A stretch of DNA of 64,000 nt from positions 1,364,001-1,428,000 of the forward strand of contig NZ_OZ032151.1 in assembly GCF_964026475.1 (NCBI RefSeq), in the 5' to 3' direction. This document shows positions 8,314-18,824 of the stretch, piece after piece; the stretch's first letter is position 1, and each line of letters begins with the position of its first letter. Under the pieces are notes generated by a model that searched no databases, was not told where the DNA came from, and saw only the letters and a list, made by a program, of their open reading frames with translations. The DNA comes from Candidatus Tisiphia endosymbiont of Nemotelus nigrinus. Its GTDB lineage: Bacteria > Pseudomonadota > Alphaproteobacteria > Rickettsiales > Rickettsiaceae. A program made the position numbers and the translations under genes.

Positions 8314-8489
8314 CTAGAAGCCTGTCGGAGATAACTAGTTAATTATATTTTGTGCTATTTTTAGGCGAAAATAAATAGGATTTTTGAAGGAATAGTAATA
8401 GTGTGCCTATTTCAAGAAAATCCTGTTTATTAGCAGCCAAAAAGAGCCAAATATAGAATTACTTTAGTTATTTCCGACAGTCTCCTAGA
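8314..8489. repeat. Family A element, copy 2 (176 bp, uninterrupted)
   Basis: Inverted ends CTAGAAGCCTGTCGGAGATAACTA (24 bases, 8314-8337) and TAGTTATTTCCGACAGTCTCCTAG (8466-8489). This is the intact reference for the interrupted copy at 6224-6677. Solo relics of its end are seen near 12000-12025 and inside the 3' end of cca (58398-58417). Confidence 0.75.
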
Positions 8490-8546
8490 GTCACTTTAGT
8501 ATACATCATATTATATGATACACTAAGTATTATTTAGTATATAGTT

Positions 8547-8804
8547 CTAATTTTGGTTTACTTTAACAAATTTTTGTTTAACAGTATCCCAATTATAGTG
8601 AACATTTACTGTTTTAATTTCTGTGACTGTAATATCTCCATTAGATAACTGTGCAACATCAAAGCCTCTTTGGATAGATTCAGTAATTAAAGTCGTTGAT
8701 TGACAAATATACCTAACATTAAAAAAAGGATTATTATCAGTATCTAATGAATTAGTATCTTTCTTAGTTGGACTATTCAAAATAGGTATGTTTTTTTCTT
8801 TCAT
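8547..8804 (-). CDS. Small conserved protein, possibly DUF2671-like
   Basis: 85 residues, soluble, no signal peptide. The middle part (NPFFNVRYICQSTTLI, then GFDVAQLSNGDITVTEIKTVNVHYNWD) resembles the short Rickettsia-restricted family DUF2671 as I recall it. Function is unknown. The start is at 8804, and its 5' end overlaps the longest possible frame of the divergent ABC transporter, which supports the shorter start for that gene. If the family match holds, it is evidence for a Rickettsiaceae host. Confidence 0.6.
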   Translation of the reverse strand: MKEKNIPILNSPTKKDTNSLDTDNNPFFNVRYICQSTTLITESIQRGFDVAQLSNGDITVTEIKTVNVHYNWDTVKQKFVKVNQN

Positions 8805-8916
8805 TCTAGATAACTTCAGATATTCTGTACTGTTTTATAACAGTTTCGTAATAAGGTGGCAAGACCTGTTTGTTGTTAATTTAAGTTATTTAGTATTTTG
8901 TAATGAGGAGGGTGCT

Positions 8917-10686
8917 GTGCTAGGAGATTTTGGTTTCTCAAATTCGGCAATGGGGTTATTTTTTTATTTTTTAAAGAAAAGAAAAATTAAACTAATTATT
9001 CTAGGGTTGTTATGCATAATGTTGGGAATGATACCAGCTGTTGATAGTGTGTTGCTGCAAAGAATTATAAATTTGCTAGAGTCTTTTTCTGATGAAAAGG
9101 TTAAAGAGCTACCTTCCTCTATGATGTTTTGGGCAATAATATATGCAGTTTGGTGGATAGGTGTAAATGTTATGTGGCGAGTGTATGATTATGTTTATTT
9201 AAAAACAATGCCTTATATCAAAGGACAGATATTAGATGAGATGTATAATTATACTCAGTATCATAACCATAAATTCTTTCAAGAAAACCTTGCCGGTCAT
9301 ATTACCAATCGTATCACTGAGGCTGCTAGATCTTTTGAAATAGTTTTATCCTTATTTGGTGAAAAAATTATATATAAACTAGCTATAATTATTTTCTCTC
9401 TAGTAGCCATGTACTCAGTTCATCAAGTATTTTCCACTATATTTCTGATATACATTTGCACTTTTGTCGGGATTACTGTTGTTTGTTCAAGTGCAATAAA
9501 TAAATATTCAATAAATTATGCACGCAGCAAATCAATAGTTGCGGGTAGTATTGTTGACTTAATAGCCAATATTAGTGCAGTGCGAATGTTTACTTCTCAT
9601 AAATTTGAACGTCGTAATCTAGAAGAAAAAATAGATAATTCGATAGTTAACGAACAGATCATGCAGTTTTTCATGTTCAAACTACGTTCTGTATTGGGGG
9701 TAATTTGTACTGTAATGATTTTTATCATGATTTATTATTTGGCGATACTCCGTAGTCAAATGCAAATAACTATAGGAGATTGTGTCTTGATACTTACTCT
9801 ATGTACGGCTGTTACTGATGAAATATGGGTTCTAACTCAGGAAATAGGGGATATATTTGAAGAATTTGGTTCTTTTAACCAAACTATATCATTAATGAAA
9901 CCTCATATTACAAAAGATATTGACAATGCCCATCTTCTAAATGTTACAAAAGGTGAGATAGAATTTAGAAATGTTAGTTTTACATATTATCATAATAATA
10001 ATTTATTTGAGAATAAATCCATTACAATTTTGAGCCAACAAAAGGTTGGGTTAGTAGGATTTTCTGGGTCAGGAAAAACAACTTTTGTCAATCTTATTAC
10101 ACGGTTGCATGATATAGACCAAGGAGAAATTCTAATTGATGGACAAAATATTAGATATGTAACACAAGACTCTTTGCGAGAAAACATTAGTATAATTCCG
10201 CAAGAACCAATCCTATTTCATAGGACAGTTATGGATAATATTAGATATGGAAAAAAAGACGCTAACCTAGAAGAGGTTATAGAAGCGGCAAAAGCAGCTC
10301 ATATACATCAAGTTATTACCACTATGCCAGAAGGATACCAGAGCTTATGTGGTGAAAGGGGTAATAACTTGTCAGGTGGTCAGAGGCAGAGGCTAGTAAT
10401 AGCACGGGCAATATTAAAAAATGCTCCAATATTAATCCTTGATGAAGCAACAAGCAGTTTAGATAGTGAGACTGAGAGCTTAATACAAGATTCTCTATCT
10501 TACTTAATGCAAAATAAAACTGTATTAGTTATAGCTCATAGATTATCAACTTTGTTAAATATGGATAGAATTTTGGTTTTTAATGAAGGTAGTATAGTTG
10601 AAGATGGGTCGCATGAGGAATTATTAAAAAACAGTAAATTGTACAAAAAATTATGGAAATCACAAGTAAAAGGTCTAATAATTTAA
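8917..10686 (+). CDS. ABC transporter, fused permease and ATPase (MsbA/HlyB type)
   Basis: A half-transporter exporter that works as a homodimer in the inner membrane; the substrate may be lipid or peptide. The N-terminal half holds about 6 membrane segments. The ATPase half has Walker A GFSGSGKTT, Q-loop IPQEP, signature LSGGQRQRL, Walker B ILILDEATSS and the H-loop AHRLST. The frame opens at 8788, but those first residues overlap the divergent small gene. GTG 8917 has AGGAGGG just upstream and gives 589 residues, the usual size. ATG 8950 (MGLFFYF) is a second candidate. Confidence 0.85.
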   Translation: MLGDFGFSNSAMGLFFYFLKKRKIKLIILGLLCIMLGMIPAVDSVLLQRIINLLESFSDEKVKELPSSMMFWAIIYAVWWIGVNVMWRVYDYVYLKTMPYIKGQILDEMYNYTQYHNHKFFQENLAGHITNRITEAARSFEIVLSLFGEKIIYKLAIIIFSLVAMYSVHQVFSTIFLIYICTFVGITVVCSSAINKYSINYARSKSIVAGSIVDLIANISAVRMFTSHKFERRNLEEKIDNSIVNEQIMQFFMFKLRSVLGVICTVMIFIMIYYLAILRSQMQITIGDCVLILTLCTAVTDEIWVLTQEIGDIFEEFGSFNQTISLMKPHITKDIDNAHLLNVTKGEIEFRNVSFTYYHNNNLFENKSITILSQQKVGLVGFSGSGKTTFVNLITRLHDIDQGEILIDGQNIRYVTQDSLRENISIIPQEPILFHRTVMDNIRYGKKDANLEEVIEAAKAAHIHQVITTMPEGYQSLCGERGNNLSGGQRQRLVIARAILKNAPILILDEATSSLDSETESLIQDSLSYLMQNKTVLVIAHRLSTLLNMDRILVFNEGSIVEDGSHEELLKNSKLYKKLWKSQVKGLII

Positions 10687-10696
10687 AGTCCGACAG

Positions 10697-10900
10697 GGAT
10701 TATGTCATCCCCGCTTTCGCAGGTATACTCAAATGATTTGGAGAATTGGAGCGTAAGGGGTGAGTGAGCGGAGCGTACAGCTAGTACGTGAGTACACGAA
10801 TACCCCGAAGTTTTGCGAAGCCAATTCTTCAAAGCAGCAGACTATATCTAAAAAGTTTTGAGGTGCTATAGATTCTCGCTTACGCGGGAATGATATTAAT
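10697..10900. repeat. GTCATCCCCGC-type repeat with an inserted family B relic
   Basis: The outer arms, GTCATCCCCGCTTTCGC (about 10703-10719) and GATTCTCGCTTACGCGGGAATGA (near 10871-10893), form a palindrome. Between them lies a family B-like stretch beginning TATACTCAAATGATTTGG (10723) and reaching CCAATTCTTCAAAG (near 10832). An 82-codon minus-strand frame here is repeat sequence only. Nothing else is recognisable in the 10687-11017 gap except the AT-rich region before the peroxiredoxin. Confidence 0.55.
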
Positions 10901-11017
10901 ATCACAAGAGTTTTTAAATTATTAGTAGAAACTATTTTAGATTTGGTATTGTAATAGGTTATAATTCTGTGTATCATAATAAATATTTTGTTTAATTATA
11001 TTAATTGGAGAAATTTA

Positions 11018-11620
11018 ATGCAAGTATTCGTTGGAAAAGCTGCTCCGGATTTTACAGCTAAAGCTATTATGCCTGATAATAGTATAGAATCTGAATTTCA
11101 TCTTAGAAATTATGCCAAGAACCATAAAGTGGTCTTGTTTTTTTATCCACTTGATTTTACTTTTGTTTGTCCGTCAGAAATTATAGCTTTTAATAATAGG
11201 CTGGGGGAATTTACTGAGAGAAATACAAAATTAGTAGCAATAAGCGTTGACTCTCATTTTTCCCATTTGGCTTGGAAGCATACTCCTTACAATAAAGGGG
11301 GTGTTGGCAATATCCAGATTCCTATGGTGTCAGATATTAAAAAGAGTATCTCGCATAGTTATAATGTACTGCATGATGATGGAATATCACTACGTGGTAC
11401 TTTTGTTATTGATGAAACATTTATAGTGCGTCATTTGCTGGTAAACGACTTGCCAATTGGTAGAAATATTGATGAAGTAATAAGAGTGATAGATGCTATA
11501 GACTATAATACAAAACATGGTGAAGTATGCCCAGCTGGGTGGAATAAAGGTGATGAAGGTATTACTCCTTCACATAAAGGAGTGGCACATTACTTAGCTT
11601 CTAATGCAGAGAAGTTATAG
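11018..11620 (+). CDS. Typical 2-Cys peroxiredoxin (AhpC/TSA family)
   Basis: Reduces hydrogen peroxide and organic hydroperoxides in the cytoplasm. The peroxidatic cysteine is C51 in FTFVCPSE and the resolving cysteine is C171 in HGEVCPAGW, so it is a dimeric typical 2-Cys enzyme. The 200-residue length is normal. ATG 11018 (MQVFVGK) has GGAG 8 bases upstream; the frame could extend 10 residues to 10988, without a ribosome site. No reductase gene (ahpF or thioredoxin) is adjacent. Confidence 0.92.
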   Translation: MQVFVGKAAPDFTAKAIMPDNSIESEFHLRNYAKNHKVVLFFYPLDFTFVCPSEIIAFNNRLGEFTERNTKLVAISVDSHFSHLAWKHTPYNKGGVGNIQIPMVSDIKKSISHSYNVLHDDGISLRGTFVIDETFIVRHLLVNDLPIGRNIDEVIRVIDAIDYNTKHGEVCPAGWNKGDEGITPSHKGVAHYLASNAEKL

Positions 11621-11631
11621 TATATACTTAA

Positions 11632-11892
11632 CTTACCTTACGCATGGTATTTAAAAGTCATAGGGAAAACAGCACAACTGTTGAAAATTATAAGAGGAAG
11701 CTGGTTTAGAAGTTATTAGGACAACTTAAAAATTGCGAGAAAATAACAAATGTCATTGCGAGGAGGCATAAACCGACGAAGCAATCCATTTTTAGCTGTT
11801 TTTATGGATTGCTTCGTCCGGCCCTACGGCCTTCCTCGCAATGACATTAGGCTGTTTCCCCTATGGTTTTTAAACGTCCTGCGTAAGGTGAG
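11632..11892. repeat. Family H element, copy 2, with a K-type segment inside
   Basis: Ends CTTACCTTACGCATGG (11632) and CCTGCGTAAGGTGAG (ending 11892), flanked by TACTTAA and TACTCAA (7 bases, one mismatch). It is longer than the other H copies because a K-like end (CACAACTGTTGAAAATTATAAGAGGAAG, 11667-11694) is also present. The core palindrome lies at about 11752-11850 with GACGAAGCAATCCA and TGGATTGCTTCGTC. The stretch 11893-12179 holds relics of B, A and F ends and no gene. Confidence 0.7.
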
Positions 11893-12179
11893 TACTCAAA
11901 TGATTTGAGATAGCTCACTAACATTACTTTGTCATGCAAGGAATATCAAAGTAATCCAGTAGATTAGGTATAGCTAAGCTAATATATTGGATTGCTTTAG
12001 TTATTTCTGACAGTTTTCTAGTTATATTTGAATAATTTTTTCTAAATATACTTAGTGGTGAGAATGGATTGTGTTATAAGTATAGTTGACCTAGACATTA
12101 TTTTGTCATTGTTAGTAGTTACAAAGCACGATGAAGCAATCCTGTTTTGTCACCCTTGCTTCGGGGCGGGATATAGATC

Positions 12180-12395
12180 ACAATTGTTGAAAGCTAGAAG
12201 GGTAGGGGGGGGTAAAGGACATCATGGCAGTTTAAAAGTTGTGGGTTTATAGTCGCTGTCATTGCGAGAAGGCGTAAGCTGACGAAGTAATCCACTTATG
12301 GTTATTTTTATGGATTGCTTTGTAGGCCTATGGTATGTCTCGCAATGACATTACCCTACTTAAAACCGCTTCTTCTTTCAACTTCCGATAGTTGT
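12180..12395. repeat. Family K element, copy 2
   Basis: Inverted ends ACAATTGTTGAAAGCTAGAAG (21 bases at 12180-12200) and CTTCTTTCAACTTCCGATAGTTGTG (ending 12396) enclose a core palindrome (GTCATTGCGAGAAGGCG to CTCGCAATGAC). A 65-codon frame at 12055-12252 runs into this repeat and is not a gene. A decayed F end (AACCGGATTAGCTATAT) follows at 12423-12439. Confidence 0.6.
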
Positions 12396-12462
12396 GGAGT
12401 TGGTCTATGATTGGAGAAATGTTAACCGGATTAGCTATATAAATCCAGCCAGAGAGGTTTGA

Positions 12463-13619
12463 TTGCTTAAGGGGTTATTTTTGGATACTAACCAAGTGTC
12501 TTATACAAAAGAAACTATTGATATTCTAAGGCTGATTAGGAGTGAAAATGTTGGTTCAAGAACTTTTTGGAGTTTAATAAAGCTATTTGGTAGTAGTGGG
12601 GCTGCTATTAACAACATACAAGAATTTTCTTTGCGGGGTGGACGTTCTAAGCCAGTAAGGGTATTTTCTCAGAGTGAGGCAAATAAAGAACTGGAACTAC
12701 TGCAAAAGAATAATGCTAAAATTATTACCTATAAATCTCCAGAATATTCAAGGTTTTGTTAGAGATTTTTGATTGCCCGCCAATACTAAGTTATAAGGGC
12801 AATATTGGATTATTGTCACATGAAAGATGTTTAGCAATTGTGGGGGCAAGAAATGCCTCGGTAAATGGTCGTGCCTTTGCTGCTAAAATTGCTAAGGAGT
12901 TGACAGATAACGATTATATAGTAGTTTCTGGACTTGCCAGAGGTGTTGATACAGCAGTGCATCAAGTAAATGTATCTAAAACAATAGGAGTTATAGCTGG
13001 AGGAATTGATTATGTTTACCCCCCAGAGAATGTTAGATTATTTGAGCAAATCCAGCAAGATGGTTTGATAATTGCTGAATTACCAGTAGGGTCAAAACCG
13101 CTCGGGCAACATTTTCCACAGCGTAATCGATTAATTTCTGGTATATCTCTTGGAACAGTAGTAATTGAGGCTAGTCTAAAATCTGGTTCGTTAATCACAG
13201 CGCGGTTTGCGTTAGAACAGAATAGAGAAGTATTCGCTGTACCAGGATTTCCACTAGATCATAGATGCCAGGGTACTAATAAACTTATTAAGGAAGGAGC
13301 TCATATGGTAGAATCTACTCAGGATATAGTGGCTAACTTACCACATGTTGCCAAAATTGTTAATAAGTCTAAAGAGGTAGCAAATGATTCAGCTGAGAAT
13401 AATCAATTTAAAGCGTTAGATATAAAATATGCTAACTTAATTACCAATGATATGCGTATGAGAGTTAAGGAGTTTTTATCTTCCACTCCTATAGATTTTG
13501 ATTGTTTGCATCAAACACAGCTACCTTTGCCGGCTATATATATGATAATATTAGAGCTAGAATTGGCTGGAAAAATAACCAGATATCCTGGTAATAAGAT
13601 ATCTTTAATTTATAAATAA
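12463..13619 (+). pseudogene. dprA: DNA processing protein DprA, split by a frameshift
   Basis: DprA loads RecA on incoming single-stranded DNA. The gene is in two frames. Codons from TTG 12463 (GAGAGG six bases upstream) encode the helical N-terminal domain to residue 99, ending PEYSRFC. The rest, 12756-13619, encodes the Rossmann core with CLAIVGARNASVNGR, VVSGLARGVDTAVH, FPQRNRLISG and a C-terminal DML1-like part. Adding one T to the TTTT run at 12754-12757 would read SRFLLEIFDCPP and restore one protein of about 385 residues. The core could be translated alone from TTG 12756. A loss-of-function indel is the simplest reading; slippage cannot be excluded. Confidence 0.8.
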
Positions 13620-13620
13620 T

Positions 13621-16050
13621 ATGAAATTAGTAATAGTAGAATCGCCGGCAAAGGCGAAAACGATAAATAAATATCTAGACAGTGATTTTAAAGTTATTGC
13701 TTCGTTTGGACATATTAGGGATTTACCATCTAAAAATGGTTCAGTTTTGCCAAATGAAAATTTTGCCATGAAATATGTTATATCAGACAAAGCGGAAAAA
13801 TATGTTGAAGCAATAACTAAAGATGCTGCTAAAGCTGAAATGGTTTATCTAGCAACCGATCGAGACCGAGAGGGGGAAGCAATTGCCTGGCATGTCGCAG
13901 AAATAATAAAAGAAAAAAACTCGATTAAATCTAATGATTTCTTCAAGAGAGTAGCGTTTGATGAAATTACCAAAAAAGCCATTTTGCATGCAATGGGAAA
14001 CCCAAGAAATATTGATATTGATTTGGTTAATGCTCAGCAAGCAAGAAGAGCGTTGGATTATTTGGTAGGATTTACTTTATCACCGATATTATGGCGTAAA
14101 TTGCCAGGATGTAGATCAGCAGGTAGAGTACAGTCTGTAGCCCTCAGGCTTATTTGTGAACGAGAAGATGAAATTGAACGTTTTAAATCGCAAGAATATT
14201 GGGATATTAGTCTTAATGTTCTTAATAGTAATAAAGAGCAGTTTTTAGCGAGATTAACTCATGTCAATGGCAAAAAATTAGAAAAATTCTCAATTATTAA
14301 CGAATCTGCAGCTAATGATCTAGTCAAGGAAATAAAATCAAAGAATTTTCATGTTGCAGTTCTAGAAAAGAAACAGCAGAAACGTCAACCTCAACCGCCT
14401 TTCATTACTTCTTCGTTACAGCAAGAAGCAGCTCGGAAATTAGGGTTTACTGCCAAAAAAACTATGCAAATTGCCCAGAAACTTTACGAAGGCATGGATA
14501 TAGGTAATGAAACGGTAGGTTTGATTACTTATATGAGAACCGATGGCACCACACTGGCTAGTGAGGCTGTTGAACAAATACGTAAGTTGATACATAAGAA
14601 TTTTGGTGACAAATATCTGCCAGCTGGTCAGCGAGTTTATAAATCTAGAGCCAAAAATGCTCAAGAAGCTCATGAAGCTATTAGACCAACTAATGTTACT
14701 CTACTACCAGAAAAATTAAAAGATAAACTAGATAAAGATTATTACAGGCTTTATGAGTTGATTTGGAAAAGGACAGTAGCCTGCCAAATGGAAAATGTTA
14801 TTATTGATTTAGTAGTAGCTCAGCTTGATACAGAAGATAAAGAATTTACCGCCAGAGCAACCGGTTCAATTATTGCTTTTGATGGTTTTTACAAAATCTA
14901 TCGTGAAGGTCTAGATGATGAAACGGAAGAAGAAAATCGGTTGCTACCTTCGCTAAAAGAAGGAGAAAAATTAACTACGATTTCAGTGGACCCAGCTCAG
15001 CATTTCACCGATCCACCACCAAGATATTCGGAAGCTAGTTTAGTGAAGAAGCTTGAGGAGCTTGGGATTGGTCGCCCTTCTACCTATGCTTCTATTATAT
15101 CAGTGTTGCAAGATAGGAAATATGTAATTGTTGAGAAAAAACGTTTCTTTCCAGAGGAATTAGGACGTTTAGTGACAACGTTTCTAACAGGTTTTTTTAA
15201 GAAATATGTTGAATATGATTTTACAGCTGATCTGGAAAATGATTTGGATGAGGTGGCAGAAGGTAAAATAGAGTGGAAATTTTTACTAAAAAAATTCTGG
15301 GATGGGTTTAATAATAACGTAGAAATAGTTAGTGATAAGAAAATATCTGATATAATTCTTTATGTTGAGCAAGCATTAGATTATCACCTATTTGGAGAAA
15401 ATTCAGAAAGTACTAATTCAAAAAATTGCCCATCATGTTCTACAGGTCAATTAGCTCTAAAACTTGGTAAGTTTGGAGCATTTTTAGCTTGTAGTAACTA
15501 TCCTGAATGTACTTTTAAAAAACCAATTACTTCGAAAAATAGTGATATTGTTGACATGGTTGAAGAGAACAAATTATTGGGAGTAGATAAGGAGGGTCAT
15601 GATGTTTTGTTAAAAAAAGGTCCATATGGTTTTTATGTTCAGACTAGCAAACAAGTTGCCAAGGGTGAAAAACCAAAACGTGCGTCATTGCCGCCGTCGG
15701 TAGCACAAAGTGACGTGACTCTTAGTTTGGCTCTGAGGCTTCTTGAGTTGCCGGTTAGATTATGCCTGTACCCTGAATCTGATCAAGAGATTATACTGGG
15801 TATAGGTAGGTATGGTCCGTATCTTAAATATCTTGGTAGGTTTATTTCAATACCTAAAAGATACGATCCTTTTACCATTACAATAGAAATGGCTGTGGAA
15901 ATAATTGAAGCCAGTAATAATAGGTTGAAAAATAAACCAGAGAAAGATGCTGATAAGCCAAAAGAAATGGTAACAAAAGTTCCTAAAAAGAATGTTAGGG
16001 CAAGGACTGTTGCTGCAAAAAAAGTGACAAGAAAGAAAAAAACCAAATAA
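13621..16050 (+). CDS. topA: DNA topoisomerase I
   Basis: Type IA enzyme that relaxes negative supercoils. The Toprim domain is at residues 1-150 with VIVESPAKAKTI and ATDRDREGEAIAWH; the catalytic tyrosine is at about residue 304 in LITYMRTDGT. Only one clear zinc-ribbon motif remains (CPSC and CSNYPEC, about residues 604-640), followed by two repeats of the GPYGFYV/GRYGPYLKY type and a lysine-rich tail. This matches the alphaproteobacterial layout. The start lies one base after the dprA stop, so the two are probably co-transcribed. The 809-residue length is normal. Confidence 0.96.
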   Translation: MKLVIVESPAKAKTINKYLDSDFKVIASFGHIRDLPSKNGSVLPNENFAMKYVISDKAEKYVEAITKDAAKAEMVYLATDRDREGEAIAWHVAEIIKEKNSIKSNDFFKRVAFDEITKKAILHAMGNPRNIDIDLVNAQQARRALDYLVGFTLSPILWRKLPGCRSAGRVQSVALRLICEREDEIERFKSQEYWDISLNVLNSNKEQFLARLTHVNGKKLEKFSIINESAANDLVKEIKSKNFHVAVLEKKQQKRQPQPPFITSSLQQEAARKLGFTAKKTMQIAQKLYEGMDIGNETVGLITYMRTDGTTLASEAVEQIRKLIHKNFGDKYLPAGQRVYKSRAKNAQEAHEAIRPTNVTLLPEKLKDKLDKDYYRLYELIWKRTVACQMENVIIDLVVAQLDTEDKEFTARATGSIIAFDGFYKIYREGLDDETEEENRLLPSLKEGEKLTTISVDPAQHFTDPPPRYSEASLVKKLEELGIGRPSTYASIISVLQDRKYVIVEKKRFFPEELGRLVTTFLTGFFKKYVEYDFTADLENDLDEVAEGKIEWKFLLKKFWDGFNNNVEIVSDKKISDIILYVEQALDYHLFGENSESTNSKNCPSCSTGQLALKLGKFGAFLACSNYPECTFKKPITSKNSDIVDMVEENKLLGVDKEGHDVLLKKGPYGFYVQTSKQVAKGEKPKRASLPPSVAQSDVTLSLALRLLELPVRLCLYPESDQEIILGIGRYGPYLKYLGRFISIPKRYDPFTITIEMAVEIIEASNNRLKNKPEKDADKPKEMVTKVPKKNVRARTVAAKKVTRKKKTK

Positions 16051-16064
16051 GCGGTTAAAAAATT

Positions 16065-17399
16065 ATGAAAAAGGTTATCACAAGATTTGCCCCATCACCA
16101 ACTGGTATGCTGCATATAGGTAACAGTAGGACAGCTCTGATAAATTGGTTATACGCTAGAAAGCATAATGGCATATTCATTTTAAGGTTTGATGACACCG
16201 ATCTTGAACGTAGCAAACAACAATATAAAAATGCCATTGAAGAGGATTTTAAATTTTTAGGACTTAACTGGGATCAAACTTTTTGTCAATCTAACAGACT
16301 TGACAGGTATGAGGCGGTAAAAACATTATTATTACAAAAGAAAAAATTATATCCTTGTTTTGAGACCCAAGAAGAGCTTGAATTGAAGCGTAAATTACAA
16401 TTATCAAGAGGACTCCCTCCTATATATGATCGTGCAGCTTTGAATCTCACTGAACAACAAATAAATGATTATATTGGCCAAGGCAGAAAACCACATTATC
16501 GATTCTTGGTATCACATACTCCAATTATTTGGCAAGATATGATTAAAGGTGAAGTTAAATATGAAGGTAAAAATATTGGTGATCCGATAGTTGTCAGAGA
16601 GGATAATAGTATGACTTATATGCTTTGTTCGGTTATTGATGATATTGATTATGGCATTACCCATATTATTCGAGGAGAGGATCATGTGACCAATACTGCA
16701 ATTCAGGTGCAAATGTTTGAAACTCTAGGGGTAGAGGTACCAAATTTTGCCCATCTTAGTCTAGTGATCAGTCGGGATGAAAAAATATCTAAAAGAATAG
16801 GGGGGTTTGAGATTGCTTCTCTAAGGGATGAAATTGGATTAGAACCGATGGCAATTAATAGTTTCTTTAGTCTGCTTGGCTCATCATCGGCTATTGTACC
16901 GTTTAAGAATTTAGATGAGCTAACAAAAGAATTTGACATTAATAATTTTTCTAGAAGTCCAACAACTTATTTACAGGAAGAATTAGAGCGTTTAAATCAT
17001 AAATTGCTAATCAACCTTAGCTTTGGTGAAATAAAAGATCGCTTAAAAGAGATTAAGGCTGAACAAGTAAATGAGCAATTTTGGCTAGCAGTTAGAGGTA
17101 ATTTACAAAAATTATATGAAATAAAAGATTGGTGGAATATTTGTTATTCGCCATCTAAAGTTGAAGGATTAGATAAAGAATTTTTACAGCGAGCAGCTAC
17201 TTTGTTAATAGACGAGCAGATAACCATCGATAGTTGGAGCATATGGACTAAAAAGATTATGATCGTTACTGGTAAAAAAGGCAAGGAAATATTCCTGCCT
17301 TTAAGACTTGCTATAACGGGAATGACATCTGGGCCAGAAATGTCGGTCATATTACCTCTACTTAGCAAAGATGAAATTATAAAAAGACTATCACTATAA
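16065..17399 (+). CDS. gltX: Glutamate--tRNA ligase
   Basis: Class I synthetase that charges tRNA-Glu, and possibly tRNA-Gln for later amidation. The HIGH-like motif is HIGN at residues 17-20 within [20 protein letters not shown], and the KMSKS-like motif is KISKR at about residue 240. It has 444 residues and lies 14 bases after topA. Rickettsia genomes carry two gltX copies, so this may be one of a pair; the other is not in the window. Its stop codon overlaps the 3' end of the convergent dksA by 6 bases. Confidence 0.95.
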   Translation: MKKVITRFAPSPTGMLHIGNSRTALINWLYARKHNGIFILRFDDTDLERSKQQYKNAIEEDFKFLGLNWDQTFCQSNRLDRYEAVKTLLLQKKKLYPCFETQEELELKRKLQLSRGLPPIYDRAALNLTEQQINDYIGQGRKPHYRFLVSHTPIIWQDMIKGEVKYEGKNIGDPIVVREDNSMTYMLCSVIDDIDYGITHIIRGEDHVTNTAIQVQMFETLGVEVPNFAHLSLVISRDEKISKRIGGFEIASLRDEIGLEPMAINSFFSLLGSSSAIVPFKNLDELTKEFDINNFSRSPTTYLQEELERLNHKLLINLSFGEIKDRLKEIKAEQVNEQFWLAVRGNLQKLYEIKDWWNICYSPSKVEGLDKEFLQRAATLLIDEQITIDSWSIWTKKIMIVTGKKGKEIFLPLRLAITGMTSGPEMSVILPLLSKDEIIKRLSL

Positions 17400-17813
17400 A
17401 TCTATATGCTGTTTTTCGTAGATTTCATGTCTCTCTTGTGATTCAATACACAAAGTTGCAACTGGTCTTGCTTCTAAACGTTTTAAGCCAATTGGCTCTC
17501 CAGTTTCTTCGCAATAGCCATATTCATTTTTTTCTATCCTTACCAAAGCTTCTTCTATTTTATCAATAAGCTTACGATACCTGTCTCTTGTTCGTAATTC
17601 GAGTGCTGTATCCGTTTCAATTGATGCACGATCATTAAAATCTGGCTCATTCCAATTTTCTTCCTTGAGATGGTTTAAGGTCTCTCGCGACTCCTCTAGC
17701 AAAGAACGTTTCCACTCAAGAAGTTTTTGCCTAAAATATTCTAGCTGTTTAGGATTCATATATTCTTCATCATTAGAAGGCTTATATCCTTCCAGTAAAG
17801 TAATTCTAGGCAT
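17394..17813 (-). CDS. dksA: RNA polymerase-binding transcription factor DksA
   Basis: Binds the RNA polymerase secondary channel and works with ppGpp to adjust rRNA and amino acid promoters. The coiled-coil region (about residues 25-85) and the C-terminal finger ([10 protein letters not shown], then [16 protein letters not shown]) are clear. Of the four zinc cysteines of the E. coli type only two remain (CEET and CIES), so zinc binding is doubtful, as in other alphaproteobacterial DksA proteins. The tip residues NDRASIETD are retained. The 139-residue length is normal. Confidence 0.93.
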   Translation of the reverse strand: MPRITLLEGYKPSNDEEYMNPKQLEYFRQKLLEWKRSLLEESRETLNHLKEENWNEPDFNDRASIETDTALELRTRDRYRKLIDKIEEALVRIEKNEYGYCEETGEPIGLKRLEARPVATLCIESQERHEIYEKQHIDL

Positions 17814-17876
17814 ACGGGTTTCTCAATATTAAAGTATGGATAATATAACGTATAACTAAAAATTATGGCAAGAAGA

Positions 17877-18821
17877 TTATAATATTTTGCTATCAGATTT
17901 TGATATTGGGTGGGCATTATTATAAATATTCTCCAAATACTTTAGACTAACTTTAGTATAACGCTGGGTAGTTGATAAGCTTTTATGCCCAAGTAATTCC
18001 TGAATAGACCTTAATTCTGCTCCATTTTCAAGCAAATGAGTTGCAAAACTATGTCTAAAGGAATGAGCTGATAGATGTTCCGGTAATCCATAGAAGCGAC
18101 GTAATCGTATCAATTCACGATTAAATACTGGAGCTTGTAGCTTTTTACCTAACTTACCTCGGAATATTGGATCTTTTTCACCGATACTATAAGGTAATTT
18201 GCCCAAATATTGTTCTATAAAATCTCTAGCTATTGGTGTCCATGGTATTAGTCGCTCCTTTTTGCCCTTTCCTATTATTTTTATAAAATCTAAGTCTTGT
18301 AGATGAGATTTAGTTATCGATAATGCCTCAGATATTCTAAGACCAGCAGCATAAATAAGCACCAATAGGGCTTTATTCCTCAACTCCACCCATTCTGAAT
18401 CAGTAAAATTATTAATATGTTCAATGGATAATTGAGCATCATACTGCGATAAGGATTTAGGTAATATTTTCGCTTTCTTAGGACTTTTGATGGAAAAAAT
18501 TGCATGGCAAGTAATATTAGTGGTCTTTTCTAGATATTTATAAAAATTCTTGATAGCAGACAAACCTCTAGAATTAGAAGCTGTTAGGTAATTATCCTGT
18601 TGCCTTTTGGAAAGCCAGCTTCGTACTAGTCTTATATCGACTTGCTTTAGAGAATTAATGGTTATTACTTCTGAATTATAGTGATTTAGAAAATTCAGAA
18701 AATTTTCTAAATCATTCTTATAAGAAATTATCGTATGTTCCGAATAATTTCTTTGTAATTTCAGATATTTCTGCCATTTATCTAGTAGCTCTAATACTTC
18801 TTGTTGTTTTTTTTGAATCAT
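17877..18821 (-). CDS. xerC: Tyrosine recombinase XerC
   Basis: Resolves chromosome dimers at dif together with XerD. The SAM-like N-terminal DNA-binding domain covers residues 1-105; the catalytic domain shows Arg in [20 protein letters not shown] (HxxR), [13 protein letters not shown] with the last His and the nucleophilic Tyr. The linker [13 protein letters not shown] and the end NAHPISKS favour the alphaproteobacterial XerC over XerD, which is an inference. It lies 3 bases downstream of mnmE and is probably co-transcribed with it. The 314-residue length is normal. Confidence 0.87.
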   Translation of the reverse strand: MIQKKQQEVLELLDKWQKYLKLQRNYSEHTIISYKNDLENFLNFLNHYNSEVITINSLKQVDIRLVRSWLSKRQQDNYLTASNSRGLSAIKNFYKYLEKTTNITCHAIFSIKSPKKAKILPKSLSQYDAQLSIEHINNFTDSEWVELRNKALLVLIYAAGLRISEALSITKSHLQDLDFIKIIGKGKKERLIPWTPIARDFIEQYLGKLPYSIGEKDPIFRGKLGKKLQAPVFNRELIRLRRFYGLPEHLSAHSFRHSFATHLLENGAELRSIQELLGHKSLSTTQRYTKVSLKYLENIYNNAHPISKSDSKIL

Positions 18822-18824
18822 CGA

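Noticed and set aside
8788..8916. Longer N-terminus for the ABC transporter
   Set aside because: It overlaps the divergent small gene; the GTG at 8917 has AGGAGGG upstream and gives the usual length.
10729..10977. 82-codon minus-strand open frame
   Set aside because: Encoded by the GTCATCCCCGC palindrome and a family B relic; no protein features beyond the repeat peptide.
12055..12252. 65-codon open frame before dprA
   Set aside because: Runs into the family K repeat and ends there; no family match or ribosome site.
17394..17399. Truncated gltX or dksA because of their 6-base overlap
   Set aside because: Both proteins end with normal family lengths; convergent 3' overlaps of this size are common in compact genomes.
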